Shown piece by piece: positions 41,323 through 51,830 of a stretch of DNA of 64,000 nucleotides. The first letter of the stretch is position 1; each line of letters begins with the position of its first letter. This stretch comes from Peribacillus saganii. Lineage in GTDB: Bacteria > Bacillota > Bacilli > Bacillales > DSM-1321. The notes under the pieces were generated by a model that worked only from the letters and a program-made list of their open reading frames with translations, was not told where the DNA came from and did no database searches. The stretch covers positions 62,001 through 126,000 of the forward strand of contig NZ_QVTE01000016.1 of the NCBI RefSeq assembly GCF_003429095.1, given 5' to 3'. A program made the position numbers and the translations under genes.

Positions 41323-41559
41323 AGGGATCCCGCCTAATTATTAGCAATATTAATAGCAATGATTATTTATATGTATTTTACTAATGATTGGTCTTCCGGT
41401 AAAGTTTGAAATAGTAGCAAAAATGAAATGTAATTTATTAAACCGACTTTATTTATAAGAATAATAGAGATACAATAATAGAAGTCGAATGATAAGCATG
41501 CAAATACTGTCATTTTTAATAAATGATGTGTAAATATTCTCTTTGTGAGGTGGAAATCG
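41323..41559. promoter_or_regulatory. Divergent cysL-cysJ control region
   Basis: This intergenic region must hold both promoters and the CysL operator. A tandem TTAGCAATATTAATAGCAAT lies at about 41339-41360, close to cysL, and could be part of an operator. No promoter was assigned with confidence. Confidence 0.45.
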
Positions 41560-43380
41560 TTGCAACTTCAAGTATTTAACAGTCCGTTCAATCAGGAGCA
41601 GGCAGAGCTTCTAAATCGCCTGCTGCCAACCTTAACCGAGTCACAGAAAGTCTGGCTTAGTGGTTATTTGGCCGCAACACAGACGGTATCCGTTCAGGGA
41701 ACTCAAGAAACTCCGACTTCGGGATTCCCTGCAGGCAATGCGGGAAAAACAATTTCAAAAGAAGTGACTATACTGTACGGATCTCAAACTGGAAATGCAC
41801 AGGGACTTGCTTCTCGTGCTAGCAAAATGTTAGAGGAAAAAGGTTTTCAAGTAACCGTTTCGTCCATGAGTGAGTTTAAGACGAATAATTTGAAAAAAGT
41901 CAAAAACCTCTTAATTGTTGTAAGTACACATGGAGAAGGAGATCCGCCTGATAATGCGCTGTCGTTCCATGAGTTCCTTCATGGCAGGCGTGCTCCAAAG
42001 TTTGATGATCTTCAATTTTCCGTATTATCATTGGGTGACAGCTCGTATGAATTTTTCTGTCAGACAGGCAAAGAATTTGATTCCAGGCTTGAAGAGCTGG
42101 GCGGCACTCGACTTTATCAGCGTGTTGATTGCGATCTGGACTTTGATGAGCCGGCAGCCGAATGGCTTGAAGGTGTTATTAGCGGGTTAGCCTCAGCACA
42201 AGGAGGATTAGCTGCTGAAACTCCAAAGTCAGCACCTCAGGCAGCTGAAACCGAATATTCCAGAACCAATCCATTTAAAGCGGAAGTGCTTGAAAATATC
42301 AATTTAAATGGCCGCGGGTCCAATAAAGAAACCCGTCATCTAGAAATTTCACTTGAAGGGTCTGGCCTCACTTATGAACCGGGAGACAGCCTCGGGATTT
42401 ATCCAGAAAATGATCCGGTTCTGGTAGAACAGCTTCTTAAAGAAATGAACTGGGATCCGGAAGAAACGGTCACGGTCAATAACAAAGGGGAAGTTCGCAC
42501 ACTTCAAGATGCGCTCACATTCTATTTTGAAATTACCGTATTAACAAAACCGCTGCTGGAGCAGGCATCCAAGCTATCAGCTAATGGTGACCTGGAACAG
42601 CTTGTATCAGCTGGTAACCAGGACAAATTAAAAGCTTATCTCAATGGCCGCGATCTGCTTGACTTGATCCGTGATTTCGGACCATGGAGCGTATCTGCCC
42701 AAGAATTTATTGCCATTCTACGAAAAATGCCGGCCCGGCTTTATTCAATCGCAAGCAGCTTAACAGCGAATCCTGAGGAAGTGCACTTGACTATTGGGGC
42801 CGTCAGGTATGATGCACATGGACGCGAACGAAAAGGTGTCTGCTCTATCTTATGCTCTGAACGGCTGAATCCAGGAGATGTGCTGCCAGTTTACATTCAA
42901 CATAACCAGAATTTTAAACTTCCTGAAAATCCAGATACACCGATCATCATGGTTGGTCCAGGGACAGGAGTTGCCCCGTTCCGCTCTTTCATGCAGGAAC
43001 GTGAAGAAACAGGAGCTCAAGGTAAATCGTGGCTATTCTTCGGTGATCAGCATTTTGTAACGGATTTCCTTTACCAGACTGAGTGGCAAAAGTGGATAAA
43101 AGACGGAATTCTTACTAAAATGGATGTAGCTTTTTCACGAGACACGGATGAAAAAGTATACGTACAGCATCGTATGCGCGAACACAGTAAGGAATTATTC
43201 GAGTGGCTGCAAGAAGGAGCTGCTGTTTATATTTGCGGCGATGAAAAAAATATGGCCCATGACGTTCATAATGCTCTTATTGAAATTATTGAGGTAGAAG
43301 GCGGCATAAGCCGTGAAGAAGCTGAAGGCTACCTTGCCGAAATGCAACAGCAAAAACGTTATCAGCGTGATGTATATTGA
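41560..43380 (+). CDS. cysJ: Sulfite reductase (NADPH) flavoprotein alpha subunit
   Basis: A 606-residue protein starting at TTG 41560, with GTGAGGTGG upstream; the in-frame GTG at 41545 is part of that site. Order of domains: a short N-terminal region typical of Bacillus CysJ (LLPTLTESQKVWLSGYL), flavodoxin (FMN: LYGSQTGNAQGLA), a connecting domain, FAD domain (ARLYSIASS) and NADPH domain (VGPGTGVAPFRSF), ending in the usual VY. It passes electrons from NADPH through FAD and FMN to CysI for reduction of sulfite to sulfide. It is co-transcribed with cysI 27 bases on. Confidence 0.96.
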   Translation: MQLQVFNSPFNQEQAELLNRLLPTLTESQKVWLSGYLAATQTVSVQGTQETPTSGFPAGNAGKTISKEVTILYGSQTGNAQGLASRASKMLEEKGFQVTVSSMSEFKTNNLKKVKNLLIVVSTHGEGDPPDNALSFHEFLHGRRAPKFDDLQFSVLSLGDSSYEFFCQTGKEFDSRLEELGGTRLYQRVDCDLDFDEPAAEWLEGVISGLASAQGGLAAETPKSAPQAAETEYSRTNPFKAEVLENINLNGRGSNKETRHLEISLEGSGLTYEPGDSLGIYPENDPVLVEQLLKEMNWDPEETVTVNNKGEVRTLQDALTFYFEITVLTKPLLEQASKLSANGDLEQLVSAGNQDKLKAYLNGRDLLDLIRDFGPWSVSAQEFIAILRKMPARLYSIASSLTANPEEVHLTIGAVRYDAHGRERKGVCSILCSERLNPGDVLPVYIQHNQNFKLPENPDTPIIMVGPGTGVAPFRSFMQEREETGAQGKSWLFFGDQHFVTDFLYQTEWQKWIKDGILTKMDVAFSRDTDEKVYVQHRMREHSKELFEWLQEGAAVYICGDEKNMAHDVHNALIEIIEVEGGISREEAEGYLAEMQQQKRYQRDVY

Positions 43381-43407
43381 TTTAAGGATGAAAGGAGTTT
43401 TAACAAC

Positions 43408-45126
43408 ATGGTGAACCCAATTTTAAAAGCGCCGGAAGGAAAGCCAAGCGATGTTGAAGAGATAAAAGACAGAAGCAACTATTTGCGTGGTACCCTTAAG
43501 GAAGTAATGCTAGACAGAATTAGTGCCGGGATTCCGGATGATGATAATCGTCTGATGAAGCATCATGGCAGCTACTTGCAAGATGATCGTGATCTTAGGA
43601 ATGAGCGCCAAAAGCAAAAGCTGGAGCCTGCGTATCAGTTCATGCTTCGTGTACGTATGCCGGGCGGTGTGTCAACACCTTCACAATGGCTAGTAATGGA
43701 TGATCTTGCCGACAAATATGGCAATGGCACTTTGAAGCTGACTACAAGAGAAACTTTCCAAATGCATGGAATACTAAAATGGAATATGAAGAAAACAATA
43801 CAGGAAATTCACGGAGCAATGCTGGATACAATAGCGGCGTGCGGCGACGTGAACAGGAATGTTATGTGTACTTCCAATCCATTTCAGTCCGAAATTCATT
43901 CGGAAGTATATGAATGGTCAAAAAAATTAAGTGATGATCTATTGCCGCGTACAAGAGCGTACCATGAAATCTGGCTGGACGAAGAAAAAGTGGCAGGCAC
44001 ACCAGATGTTGAAGAAGTTGAACCAATGTATGGTCCGCTTTATTTGCCAAGGAAGTTTAAAATCGGTATCGCTGTACCTCCATCAAATGATATCGATGTC
44101 TTTTCACAGGACCTTGGATTCATTGCAATCGTTGAAGAGGGTAAGCTAATTGGTTTTAATGTTTCAATCGGTGGCGGTATGGGAATGTCGCACGGAGACA
44201 AAGCAACTTACCCTCAGCTGGGTAAGATCATCGGTTTCTGTACACCTGATCAAATGTACGATGTAGCTGAGAAAATCATCACAATTCAGCGTGACTATGG
44301 AAACCGTTCCGTCCGCAAAAATGCCAGGTTCAAGTATACTGTTGACCGGCTTGGACTTGAAAATGTAAAGGCTGAGCTGGAAAGCCGCCTTGGCTGGAGC
44401 CTCGGTGAATCAAGGCACTTCCATTTTGACAATAATGGTGACCGTTATGGTTGGGTCAAAGGCATTCAAGGAAAATGGCATTTAACATTGTTTATTGAAG
44501 GCGGGCGGATTGCAGATTTTGATGGTTACCAGCTGAAAACAGGCTTGCGTGAAATTGCTAAAATCCATAACGGGGATTTCCGTTTGACAGCTAACCAAAA
44601 CCTGATTATCGGAAATGTATCTAACCAGAAGAAGAAACAGATTAGTGCGTTAATCGAACAATTTGGTTTAACCGATGGCAGTCACTACTCAGCACTTCGT
44701 CGTAGCTCCATGGCCTGTGTTGCTCTTCCGACTTGCGGATTGGCGATGGCAGAAGCTGAACGTTATTTACCAACGCTGATTGACAAAATCGACACAATTG
44801 TTGATGAAAACGGACTACGAAATGAAGAAATCACTATCCGCATGACAGGCTGCCCGAACGGCTGTGCCCGCCATGCTCTTGGAGAAATTGGCTTTATCGG
44901 CAAAGCGCCGGGCAAATACAATATGTATCTTGGTGCTGCATTTGACGGCAGCCGCTTAAGCAAGATGTATCGCGAAAACATTGGTGAAGAAGAGATCTTA
45001 AATGAGCTTCGGACGATTCTTCCTCGTTACGCAAAGGAACGTCAAGAAGGTGAACACTTCGGGGACTTTGTCATTCGCGCTGAAATTGTAAAAGCAACAA
45101 CTGACGGCACGAATTTCCATGATTAA
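43408..45126 (+). CDS. cysI: Sulfite reductase hemoprotein beta subunit
   Basis: A 572-residue protein, the usual length for Bacillus CysI. It has two ferredoxin-like half-domains and two sirohaem/4Fe-4S domains. The cluster ligands are Cys-X5-Cys in [16 protein letters not shown] and Cys-X3-Cys in [14 protein letters not shown], and sirohaem-binding Arg/Lys residues occur in [12 protein letters not shown]. It reduces sulfite to sulfide with six electrons from CysJ for cysteine synthesis. AAGGAG precedes ATG 43408. A strong terminator closes the cysJI operon. Confidence 0.96.
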   Translation: MVNPILKAPEGKPSDVEEIKDRSNYLRGTLKEVMLDRISAGIPDDDNRLMKHHGSYLQDDRDLRNERQKQKLEPAYQFMLRVRMPGGVSTPSQWLVMDDLADKYGNGTLKLTTRETFQMHGILKWNMKKTIQEIHGAMLDTIAACGDVNRNVMCTSNPFQSEIHSEVYEWSKKLSDDLLPRTRAYHEIWLDEEKVAGTPDVEEVEPMYGPLYLPRKFKIGIAVPPSNDIDVFSQDLGFIAIVEEGKLIGFNVSIGGGMGMSHGDKATYPQLGKIIGFCTPDQMYDVAEKIITIQRDYGNRSVRKNARFKYTVDRLGLENVKAELESRLGWSLGESRHFHFDNNGDRYGWVKGIQGKWHLTLFIEGGRIADFDGYQLKTGLREIAKIHNGDFRLTANQNLIIGNVSNQKKKQISALIEQFGLTDGSHYSALRRSSMACVALPTCGLAMAEAERYLPTLIDKIDTIVDENGLRNEEITIRMTGCPNGCARHALGEIGFIGKAPGKYNMYLGAAFDGSRLSKMYRENIGEEEILNELRTILPRYAKERQEGEHFGDFVIRAEIVKATTDGTNFHD

Positions 45127-45143
45127 TTGGAATAATATGCAGT

Positions 45144-45175
45144 AGAGACGGGATATATTCCCGTCTCTTTTTTTA
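45144..45175 (+). terminator. Terminator of cysJI
   Basis: AGAGACGGGA (45144-45153), loop, TCCCGTCTCT (45159-45168), then a long run of T. Confidence 0.93.
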
Positions 45176-45455
45176 TGGGCATTCAGGGGCGGGGAGCGCG
45201 ATCAATCCTTACCCTTTTGTGTGGCCGTAATTAAATGAACAACGGTAAAAAAATCGAACAATTTGACTATTAAATTTAAATTCGGCTAAATTATCAATCA
45301 AACTGGAGAAATTAATAAAAAGGGATAGTGTTTGTTTCTGATAAAACTTATACTTTAATTACAAAGTGTGGATATAACAGTGATTTTATTGAAAATATTA
45401 TAATAGGTACCCCGGTGCAGAGTGTAAACTTCAAAATATAAAGGGAGATTGTTGG
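45176..45455. other. Non-coding leader region of the next gene
   Basis: No gene seen. It holds a GC-rich patch (GGGGCGGGGAGCGCG) just after the terminator and then AT-rich DNA, probably with the promoter of the 45456 gene. No promoter could be assigned with confidence. Confidence 0.45.
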
Positions 45456-45959
45456 ATGGCAGCAGTAAAGTCTGTGAAGATTGATGGCAAAGAAATCCGT
45501 ATATTTAACAGTGCAATCTATATTGTTGAATCGAATACCAGGTACACCTTGGAATTGGATATCATTGTCAGTGAAGTAGCAGAAAGAAAGTATGGCAGGG
45601 AAGAAAATTTGATTATAGAAATAGAACTGCAGGATGGCAGAATGATAAATTCGATCATGCATGTCCAGCAAGTGGCCGGTGAACTGCCTAAACTTAATTT
45701 ATATTGCAATCTCGATGAAATTGATGAGTATCCGGATTTTCAATTACTGACTGAAAACGATATTGAATTTCCAAACATAGAAAAGGGTATTACTTTAGCA
45801 GAGATAAGACAATTTGAAATGCCTAACGAAAACATTCGATTTAAATTAACATTGCCAATTGACCAAGCTGAATGGCTGAAAAATCTAAAACAAAAGGAAT
45901 TAAATCAATTTTTTAAGGAAGCTATTTATGAGTATTGGAAAAACCAAACGATTAAATAA
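45456..45959 (+). CDS. Uncharacterised protein, 167 residues
   Basis: A soluble, acidic protein with AAAGGGAGATTGTTGG before ATG 45456. The first 90 residues are beta-rich (VKIDGKEIRIFNSAIYIVES, then LIIEIELQDGRMINSIMHVQ), and a C-terminal helical part follows (AEWLKNLKQKELNQFFKEAI). No motif was recognised and the gene is monocistronic. It could be a small regulatory or binding protein; no function is proposed. Confidence 0.7.
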   Translation: MAAVKSVKIDGKEIRIFNSAIYIVESNTRYTLELDIIVSEVAERKYGREENLIIEIELQDGRMINSIMHVQQVAGELPKLNLYCNLDEIDEYPDFQLLTENDIEFPNIEKGITLAEIRQFEMPNENIRFKLTLPIDQAEWLKNLKQKELNQFFKEAIYEYWKNQTIK

Positions 45960-46198
45960 AATGGCTGCTATTTGAAGAATATTAAGATAGTAATAGTTGT
46001 TCGGGAAATGAGGGTTCCCTGTTCTTTATTTTTTGATCGACCGCTTATATTGTCTATAGGAGTTGCAGCGTTGTGCAGATTAACAGGTTGTTAAACTATA
46101 AAAGATAATTTGGGCAAAACTAGGCTAATCCTAAACTATTCATCTGATTAAACTGTTAAGAGATGTTTTATGGTTAAGAAATGGAAAAAAAGTAGTTG

Positions 46199-46224
46199 CG
46201 AACATTTGTTCCTTGTGGTAATAT
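46199..46224 (+). promoter_or_regulatory. Near-perfect LexA (SOS) box with -10 element
   Basis: CGAACATTTGTTCC (46199-46212) matches the Bacillus LexA consensus except for one purine position. TAATAT follows at 46219-46224 as a -10. No ordinary gene lies downstream on the + strand before the converging kinase gene. Confidence 0.65.
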
Positions 46225-46385
46225 TAAATAAACAAAGAAGAAAGAAACCTGATCAAACGATCAAGTTAAAATACACTCAATAAAAAGCTTTACAGCAGGT
46301 TGTATGTCGCGCCTAAAGGGAAGGTTGTAGCGGCAGCCTGGCTGGTTACTAGTACGCCCTGACCGATAGCGGACAGGGCTTTCTA
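46225..46385 (+). ncRNA. Possible SOS-controlled small RNA or peptide
   Basis: A 160-base segment after the SOS promoter. It can form a hairpin near CTGATCAAACGATCAAG. It carries a GC-rich, structured-looking block (GCGCCTAAAGGG, GCGGCAGCCTGGCTGG). It ends in a terminator-like hairpin, GCCCTG-A-CCG/CGG-A-CAGGGC followed by TTTC (46352-46382). A 20-codon frame starting TTG 46300 (YVAPKGKVVAAWLVTSTP) lies inside but has a poor ribosome site. I do not recognise a known RNA family. Confidence 0.4.
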
Positions 46386-46448
46386 TTTGGCAACAAAATT
46401 ATTATTGAACCACAAAAGGGGTGAGCTGTATCCAAACAGCTGCCTTCT

Positions 46449-47507
46449 TTAACTTTGATGTTTAATCATGTGCTTACTTGTTTTTTGTTTTATAGGTAAG
46501 ACAATTTCAAAAATAGTGCCAAAACCTGGATTGCTTTTCACTTCAATGGTTCCATTATGTATTTCAATGATCCGTTTACACACCATTAGGCCCAAACCGG
46601 TGCCTTTTTCTTTTGTAGTATAAAAAGGTTCAAATAGCCTCTTAAGCCTTTCCTCAGATATTCCGCATCCTCTATCTCTAATTTCTATTTTGAATTGGTT
46701 TTCATCAAGCTTTTTAAGTGAAATATCTATACTCAATGATTCAGAAGTAGCCTCAATTGCATTTTGTATGATATTTATTAACACTTGTTTGATCTGATTT
46801 GGATCGCAGAATGCTGTAATCTTATCGGAAAAATATAAATTTACTAAAATGCTTTTTAAATTAGTTTGAGGTTCCATAAATTTAATTACATTCCGGACCA
46901 ATGCATTGATATTGGCTTCCTTGATTTCCATCGTTTCGTTTGGTTTGGCGATAAACATAAATTCATTTACGATTTGATTAATTCGATCAAGCTCGTCTTC
47001 CATAATGACAAGGTATTCATTTATCGAAGAATCGGTTATCTTTTCTTTAATAATCTTTGTGAACCCTATTAATGAAGTTAAAGGATTCCGAATTTCATGG
47101 GCAATTCCGGCAGCTAATTCACCCACAACTGACAGTTTTTCCATTTCCCGGATCCTTTTTTCATTATTCTTTTCTACCGTAATATCAATGGCTGAACCAT
47201 TAACCTCTACAACTTGGGAATTAATTGTGATAGGAAATAAACTGCATCTGTAATAAGTGTCACCTACAGACCCTTCATAATTAACCGTTTCCCCATTCCA
47301 GGCTTTTACATAAAATCGTTCCTTTTGGCGTGCATGGTCTTGCGGAAAAAAATCAAAAACCGTTCTACCAATCACCATGGATGGGGTCAGCCCTAATTTC
47401 TGAAGCAGATCACCCTCAATGTATGTATGAATAAACTGATTGTCCTTTTTTATGAATTTAAAAACAAATCCATTTTGCCTGGGAACAAAATCACGATAAT
47501 CAATCAT
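46449..47507 (-). CDS. PAS-domain sensor histidine kinase
   Basis: A 352-residue kinase starting at ATG 47507 (AGGGGATG six bases before; ATG 47516 is the alternative). A PAS domain occupies about residues 10-120. The HisKA domain has the phospho-acceptor His in GIAHEIRNPLTSLIGF. The catalytic domain has the N box (NIIQNAIEAT), G1 (RDRGCGIS), F box and G2 (TKEKGTGLGLMVCKRI). No membrane helices, so it is cytoplasmic, similar in type to the sporulation kinases KinA/KinE. There is no adjacent response regulator, which fits an orphan kinase feeding the sporulation phosphorelay. Confidence 0.88.
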   Translation of the reverse strand: MIDYRDFVPRQNGFVFKFIKKDNQFIHTYIEGDLLQKLGLTPSMVIGRTVFDFFPQDHARQKERFYVKAWNGETVNYEGSVGDTYYRCSLFPITINSQVVEVNGSAIDITVEKNNEKRIREMEKLSVVGELAAGIAHEIRNPLTSLIGFTKIIKEKITDSSINEYLVIMEDELDRINQIVNEFMFIAKPNETMEIKEANINALVRNVIKFMEPQTNLKSILVNLYFSDKITAFCDPNQIKQVLINIIQNAIEATSESLSIDISLKKLDENQFKIEIRDRGCGISEERLKRLFEPFYTTKEKGTGLGLMVCKRIIEIHNGTIEVKSNPGFGTIFEIVLPIKQKTSKHMIKHQS

Positions 47508-47746
47508 AAGCCGCATCCCCTGTAGAAAAATATTGTTTATATTGTTTCGTGATATTTTTCGTAATTCCTTCTTAATAAGTATTAGGAATAAAATAAAAAG
47601 GGGAGATGCATGGTGTTTATATGATGAATGACCAAGCTTTTTTGTTTAGGAGTTTCATCAAGCTGTGAATCTGGACGGAGTGTGCCTAATGTTGGGTTTT
47701 TAAAGTACCAACTCGACTACAACAGAATTGTTTTGTAACCATAATA
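47508..47746. other. Non-coding stretch between kinase and chemoreceptor
   Basis: It contains the kinase promoter region on the - strand. No gene was seen. The chemoreceptor terminator follows. Confidence 0.5.
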
Positions 47747-47779
47747 AAACACCGTTACTGCAATAAGCTAACGGTGTTT
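47747..47779 (-). terminator. Terminator of the chemoreceptor gene
   Basis: AAACACCGTTA (47747-47757) pairs with TAACGGTGTTT (47769-47779), followed on the - strand by TTTTATT. It is 30 bases past the chemoreceptor stop. Confidence 0.85.
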
Positions 47780-47808
47780 CTTAAAATTTATTAATTAATG
47801 AATAATGA

Positions 47809-49842
47809 TCAAACCTTGAATTTACCTATCACATCTTGCAGCTCATCAGCCATATTAGTTAGTGCGTTGGCGGATGCTGAAATTTCTTCCATTGATGCTA
47901 GTTGTTCTTCAGTGGCTGCGGAAACTTCTTGTGTGCCAGAAGCAGTCATTTCAGTAATTTCAGTAATTGATTGTACCGAATGAACCATTTGCTCAGTGCC
48001 TGCTGACATTTGCTGAATAGCAGAGGATACCTCTTGTATTTGACTTGCAACTTCATTTACTGACTGTTGAATATGCTTAAATGAAATACCTGCAACTTCA
48101 ACAATTTCAATACCATCTTCAACTTCTTTTTTAGCATTTTCCATTGAAGAGACGGCTTTATTCGTTTCGCCTTGGATGGAAGAAATTAATTGAGCAATTT
48201 GCTGGGCGGAATTAGAGGATTGTTCCGCCAATTTTCTAACTTCATCAGCCACTACAGCAAATCCTTTACCATGTTCTCCTGCTCTGGCAGCTTCGATTGC
48301 GGCGTTCAAAGCTAATAGATTGGTTTGGGCCGAAATGTCAGTAATGACTTCAATGATTTGACCTATTTCTTTTGAACGTTCTCCGAGGTCTGTTATCACT
48401 TGCCCTAAACTGTTAATTGTCGTATTTATGGAAGTCATTTGGTTTATAGCAGTCTGAATTGATTCGTTTCCTTGTTCTGCTTTATCTAATGCTTCTGTAG
48501 CTGTAGAAGCAACATTTTGCGAATTGGATGCAATTTGATGAACACCAATAGAAATTTCATTAACCGTTTTTGACGTTTCAGTTGTACTTTGAACCTGTGA
48601 ATCCATTCCTGATGCAACTTGTTGCATAGTAGAAGCGATTTGTTCAGTTGCGTTACTTGTTTGTTCGGCACTTGCCGTAAGTTCTTCTGCAGATGCTGCC
48701 ACCTGCTCAGTATTTTGCCTTATTTGCTGTATAAACGTGCGCAGATTTTGGGACATATGATTAAAGCTATCTGCCAATACTTTAAATTCATCTTTATAGT
48801 TCTCATCCATTGAGACACTCAAGTTACCCTCTGACATTTCTTTCATTTTACCCATTAAACGAGAAAGTGGAGCCGTAACCATTTTTGAAAAATAAATCCC
48901 CAATAAGGTTGCAATTACTGTACTAAATAGGATTACCCAAATGGTTCGCATAAGAATTTGTTTAGCGGGTGCTTGGATCTCTGCATATTTTTCTTCAAAT
49001 CCAACAACCCAGTTTGTTCCCGGAATGTTCCCCATAATGACAAGGTTTTTGTTACTTCCGGATCCAAAGTCTTTTGACACTGTATTTACTTTTTTGTCAT
49101 CAGTTGTGATGCTCTTTGCCAACTCGTTCATTTCTTTTCTTGAACCTTGTTGACCAATTAAAGATTTATCTGGATGAGAAATCACAAGACCATCTTTATC
49201 CCGGATGGTGACTTGTCCTGTTTTGCCAACTTTAATCTTGCTTACAGTACTTGTAAAAAACTCGGCATTAATGGAATTGGCAAGCACTCCTGTAACCTGC
49301 CCTGAATCATCTTTAATTGGAACAGCAAGAACGACAACTGGTTTTCCGCTTGTCTTAGAAATAACCATTTTCCCAATTGCTGATTTTCCCTCCATTGCCG
49401 CTTTAAAATAGTCTCTGTCAGTATATGTGTTTTTCTGCCCCCGAAGTTTAGGGTCACTATCCGCTATAGGGATTCCATTTTTGTCTATTATGAAAAAGTG
49501 AGCATGATTGGTTGTTTTATCAAAGCTTTCTTCCAAAAATGTATTCACTGCTGGTAATAAGTCGTTTTTACTGGAATAGAATTCATTGTCGCTAACTTTA
49601 CTTCTAAACACTGTTAAATCTTTAATTCTTTTGTTGTTAGCCATAACAGAAGTAGTGACGATTTCCCCGTTTTCGAGAGCATCAATCAAATTGGCAGTCT
49701 GCTCAGCATTTGTTACAAGAGCTAATTTTGCTTCATTAACAAGTGTTTTCGAACTTGAACTATAGCTAACAAATCCGGAAACCAGAAGTGAAGCAGTAAC
49801 TAACCCTCCAATGTAAATAGGTAACTTTCTTTTAATACTCAT
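47809..49842 (-). CDS. Methyl-accepting chemotaxis protein with dCache sensor
   Basis: A 677-residue receptor. First membrane helix at about 9-29, an extracellular dCache domain at about 35-285 ([20 protein letters not shown] and [20 protein letters not shown] are typical), second membrane helix at about 290-312, HAMP at about 313-365 and a long signalling coiled coil. The hairpin tip has [20 protein letters not shown], the binding site for CheA and CheW. Gln/Glu pairs for methylation lie in the flanking helices. The ligand is unknown; dCache receptors of Bacillus often sense amino acids. Confidence 0.95.
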   Translation of the reverse strand: MSIKRKLPIYIGGLVTASLLVSGFVSYSSSSKTLVNEAKLALVTNAEQTANLIDALENGEIVTTSVMANNKRIKDLTVFRSKVSDNEFYSSKNDLLPAVNTFLEESFDKTTNHAHFFIIDKNGIPIADSDPKLRGQKNTYTDRDYFKAAMEGKSAIGKMVISKTSGKPVVVLAVPIKDDSGQVTGVLANSINAEFFTSTVSKIKVGKTGQVTIRDKDGLVISHPDKSLIGQQGSRKEMNELAKSITTDDKKVNTVSKDFGSGSNKNLVIMGNIPGTNWVVGFEEKYAEIQAPAKQILMRTIWVILFSTVIATLLGIYFSKMVTAPLSRLMGKMKEMSEGNLSVSMDENYKDEFKVLADSFNHMSQNLRTFIQQIRQNTEQVAASAEELTASAEQTSNATEQIASTMQQVASGMDSQVQSTTETSKTVNEISIGVHQIASNSQNVASTATEALDKAEQGNESIQTAINQMTSINTTINSLGQVITDLGERSKEIGQIIEVITDISAQTNLLALNAAIEAARAGEHGKGFAVVADEVRKLAEQSSNSAQQIAQLISSIQGETNKAVSSMENAKKEVEDGIEIVEVAGISFKHIQQSVNEVASQIQEVSSAIQQMSAGTEQMVHSVQSITEITEMTASGTQEVSAATEEQLASMEEISASANALTNMADELQDVIGKFKV

Positions 49843-50282
49843 GTTTTAGTTCCTTTCATTTACCCAATTAAAATCATTTCATGTGGTTAATTCCCTCTAG
49901 TATCATTGGAGAGTTAAGGAGTAATACAAATACTTTATAGTAAGATACATTTCACCAGCTCCTCAGATTTATTAATATTAACTAAAGTATATATCGTCAA
50001 AAAATGTTTATTTTGAATGTAGCTGAAGCCTCATATCCTCACATTCTCAAAAAATCACTATATTAATACAGATTTAATGAAAAACTACATTATTCGGGAA
50101 TAAAATATTAGGTAATCTTTCCTGTTTTGCTGGTTTAACTGTTTTTTTTAAATAGACTATCTCTATAGCTAAATATGTTGAAATATAGTATTTTTGATTT
50201 GAAATGAGCTTTTTGTGAATAAAACATTTTAGGATGAAGATTATAAATGCAACAATTTCTTCAAAGTATTCGCCGGAGTTAA
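49843..50282. other. Divergent non-coding region between chemoreceptor and kinase
   Basis: No gene was found. It should hold both promoters. I looked for a sigma-D site (TAAA, then GCCGATAT) for the chemoreceptor; only a partial GACGATAT occurs near 49992 on the - strand, without a well-placed -35. Confidence 0.45.
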
Positions 50283-51578
50283 ATGATAAATAATTTTTCA
50301 GGTATTCGGCATAAAATGGGACAGGAATTGGAGTGGAAATATGTGTCTAAGTATAAAGGAAACCCCCATAAATTTAATTCACCTCAAGAGGAATTAGACT
50401 TGTATAAACGAATAATCGCTGAGCTTCCTATAGATATAGACTATATTGATGCAAAGACGAATATAAGAATTTGGAAAAAGAAAAATGATAAAGCGATTTT
50501 TACGGAGGAGGTTAAGGAAAAAGATACCGTAATAAGCGAATTAGTTTATCCGTCAATTGGATATAAAATTGAGCAGCTAGAAGTGTTTTTACAATCGATG
50601 CTTGATGTAGTCCCTCATCACATTGTTTTTATAGATAAGAATGGAATGATCACACTTTGTAACACACAAACATTAATAGATTTAAATGAAACGAAAGAAC
50701 AAGTAATTGGCAAGCACATTTCTAACCTATTAAAAATTGATGATGCGGATATTAAATTACTAGAAACGCTACGTACTGGGAAAGAAATTTATAATGAAGA
50801 AATTCTAGACTCAAACTATGGAATTATCAATACTAGGATCATATATGATGACAACGGTGATATATTAAGAGTCATTGGTCTTTTCCATTTCTTAAACCAT
50901 TTAAAAGAAGCTGAAAAAATGAATATGATCGGACAAATATCAGCAAGTATCGCTCACGAAGTGAGAAATCCATTAACAACGGTACGCGGATATTTGCAGC
51001 TGATGGGACAAGGACAGCTAGAGGCAGATTCAACCTTATTTCGAACTCTGTTAATACCAGAGCTAGACCGGGCAAATAAAATTATAAGCGACTTCTTAAT
51101 GATTTCAAAGTCTTCACCCATGACGAAGGAACCTGAGCTGGTAAGTGATTTCGTAGCACAATTTATGGGGCTGCTGTATAGTGAAGCCATTCTGAAAAAA
51201 GTGGACCTAGTGGTAAACATTAGCGAGGGTCTAGACGGCACCCTCATTCTTGTAAATCAAAGCGAACTCATTCAAGTATTTATAAATTTATTTAATAACG
51301 CAGTGGAATCTAAAGGAAACGGTGACCTGAAGATTAGTTTAGTATGCACTAGGGAAAAGGATTGCGTAATTTTCCAACTTAAAGATAATGGGACTGGTAT
51401 CGAAAACCAACATTTAAAATATATTTTTGATCCTTTTTTCTCAACAAAGGAAACGGGAACTGGCTTGGGATTATCGCTTTCAAAGAAAATTATTGAACTG
51501 CACGGAGGAACTCTCTCTGTTTCTAGTACTCCAAACAAAGGAACTGTTTTTACAATCAAACTTCCAATTATGGTGTGA
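50283..51578 (+). CDS. PAS-domain sensor histidine kinase (sporulation-kinase type)
   Basis: A 431-residue cytoplasmic kinase. The N-terminal 100 residues are a poorly defined sensor, and a PAS domain follows at about 105-200 (VVPHHIVFIDKNGMITLCNT). The HisKA motif is ASIAHEVRNPLTTVRGY. The ATPase has NLFNNAVESK (N box), KDNGTGIE (G1) and TKETGTGLGLSLSKKI (G2). The ribosome site is GCCGGAG before ATG 50283. No partner regulator is adjacent. It may act in the sporulation phosphorelay or as an orphan sensor. Confidence 0.88.
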   Translation: MINNFSGIRHKMGQELEWKYVSKYKGNPHKFNSPQEELDLYKRIIAELPIDIDYIDAKTNIRIWKKKNDKAIFTEEVKEKDTVISELVYPSIGYKIEQLEVFLQSMLDVVPHHIVFIDKNGMITLCNTQTLIDLNETKEQVIGKHISNLLKIDDADIKLLETLRTGKEIYNEEILDSNYGIINTRIIYDDNGDILRVIGLFHFLNHLKEAEKMNMIGQISASIAHEVRNPLTTVRGYLQLMGQGQLEADSTLFRTLLIPELDRANKIISDFLMISKSSPMTKEPELVSDFVAQFMGLLYSEAILKKVDLVVNISEGLDGTLILVNQSELIQVFINLFNNAVESKGNGDLKISLVCTREKDCVIFQLKDNGTGIENQHLKYIFDPFFSTKETGTGLGLSLSKKIIELHGGTLSVSSTPNKGTVFTIKLPIMV

Positions 51579-51639
51579 GAAATGGTTAAGCAAAAAAGCA
51601 GGTGCCTGCCGTTATTGCTATCGGGGATAAGGAAGGTTA

Positions 51640-51830
51640 ATGAGCAGCAAACAGAAAAAAACAGACGTACCTTAATTGGTGCCGGACTCATGAGCACGAT
51701 TTTGGGATCATTACTGAAATAGTTTGGACCTAAATGTGAAATCAAAGTTTTAAGAAACTCGGAAACGCAGGAGAACAAAGCTCTAACGAAACAGAGAACA
51801 AAAGATTCATTTAAAGTTATGATACTAGCT
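51640..51830 (+). pseudogene. Remnant of a malate:quinone oxidoreductase gene start
   Basis: ATG 51640 with GGAAGG upstream begins SSKQKKTDV, then a one-base shift and stops lead to LIGAGLMSTILGSLLK, a broken FAD-binding start, then FGPKCEIKVL and, in another frame, EQSSNETENKRF. This is the order of malate:quinone oxidoreductase (Mqo): TDVILIGAGIMSATLG and later GEESSNEWNN. The rest of the approximately 500-codon gene is gone. It is clearly not functional. Confidence 0.65.

Noticed and set aside
46290-46385. Possible class-I c-di-GMP (GEMM) riboswitch, because of CGCCTAAAGGG and GGCAGCCTGG
   Set aside because: The diagnostic CGCAAAGC segment and the tetraloop receptor are absent, and there is no downstream gene on that strand to control.
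49960-50020. Sigma-D promoter for the chemoreceptor
   Set aside because: A partial GACGATAT occurs, but the -35 TAAA is not at the needed distance.
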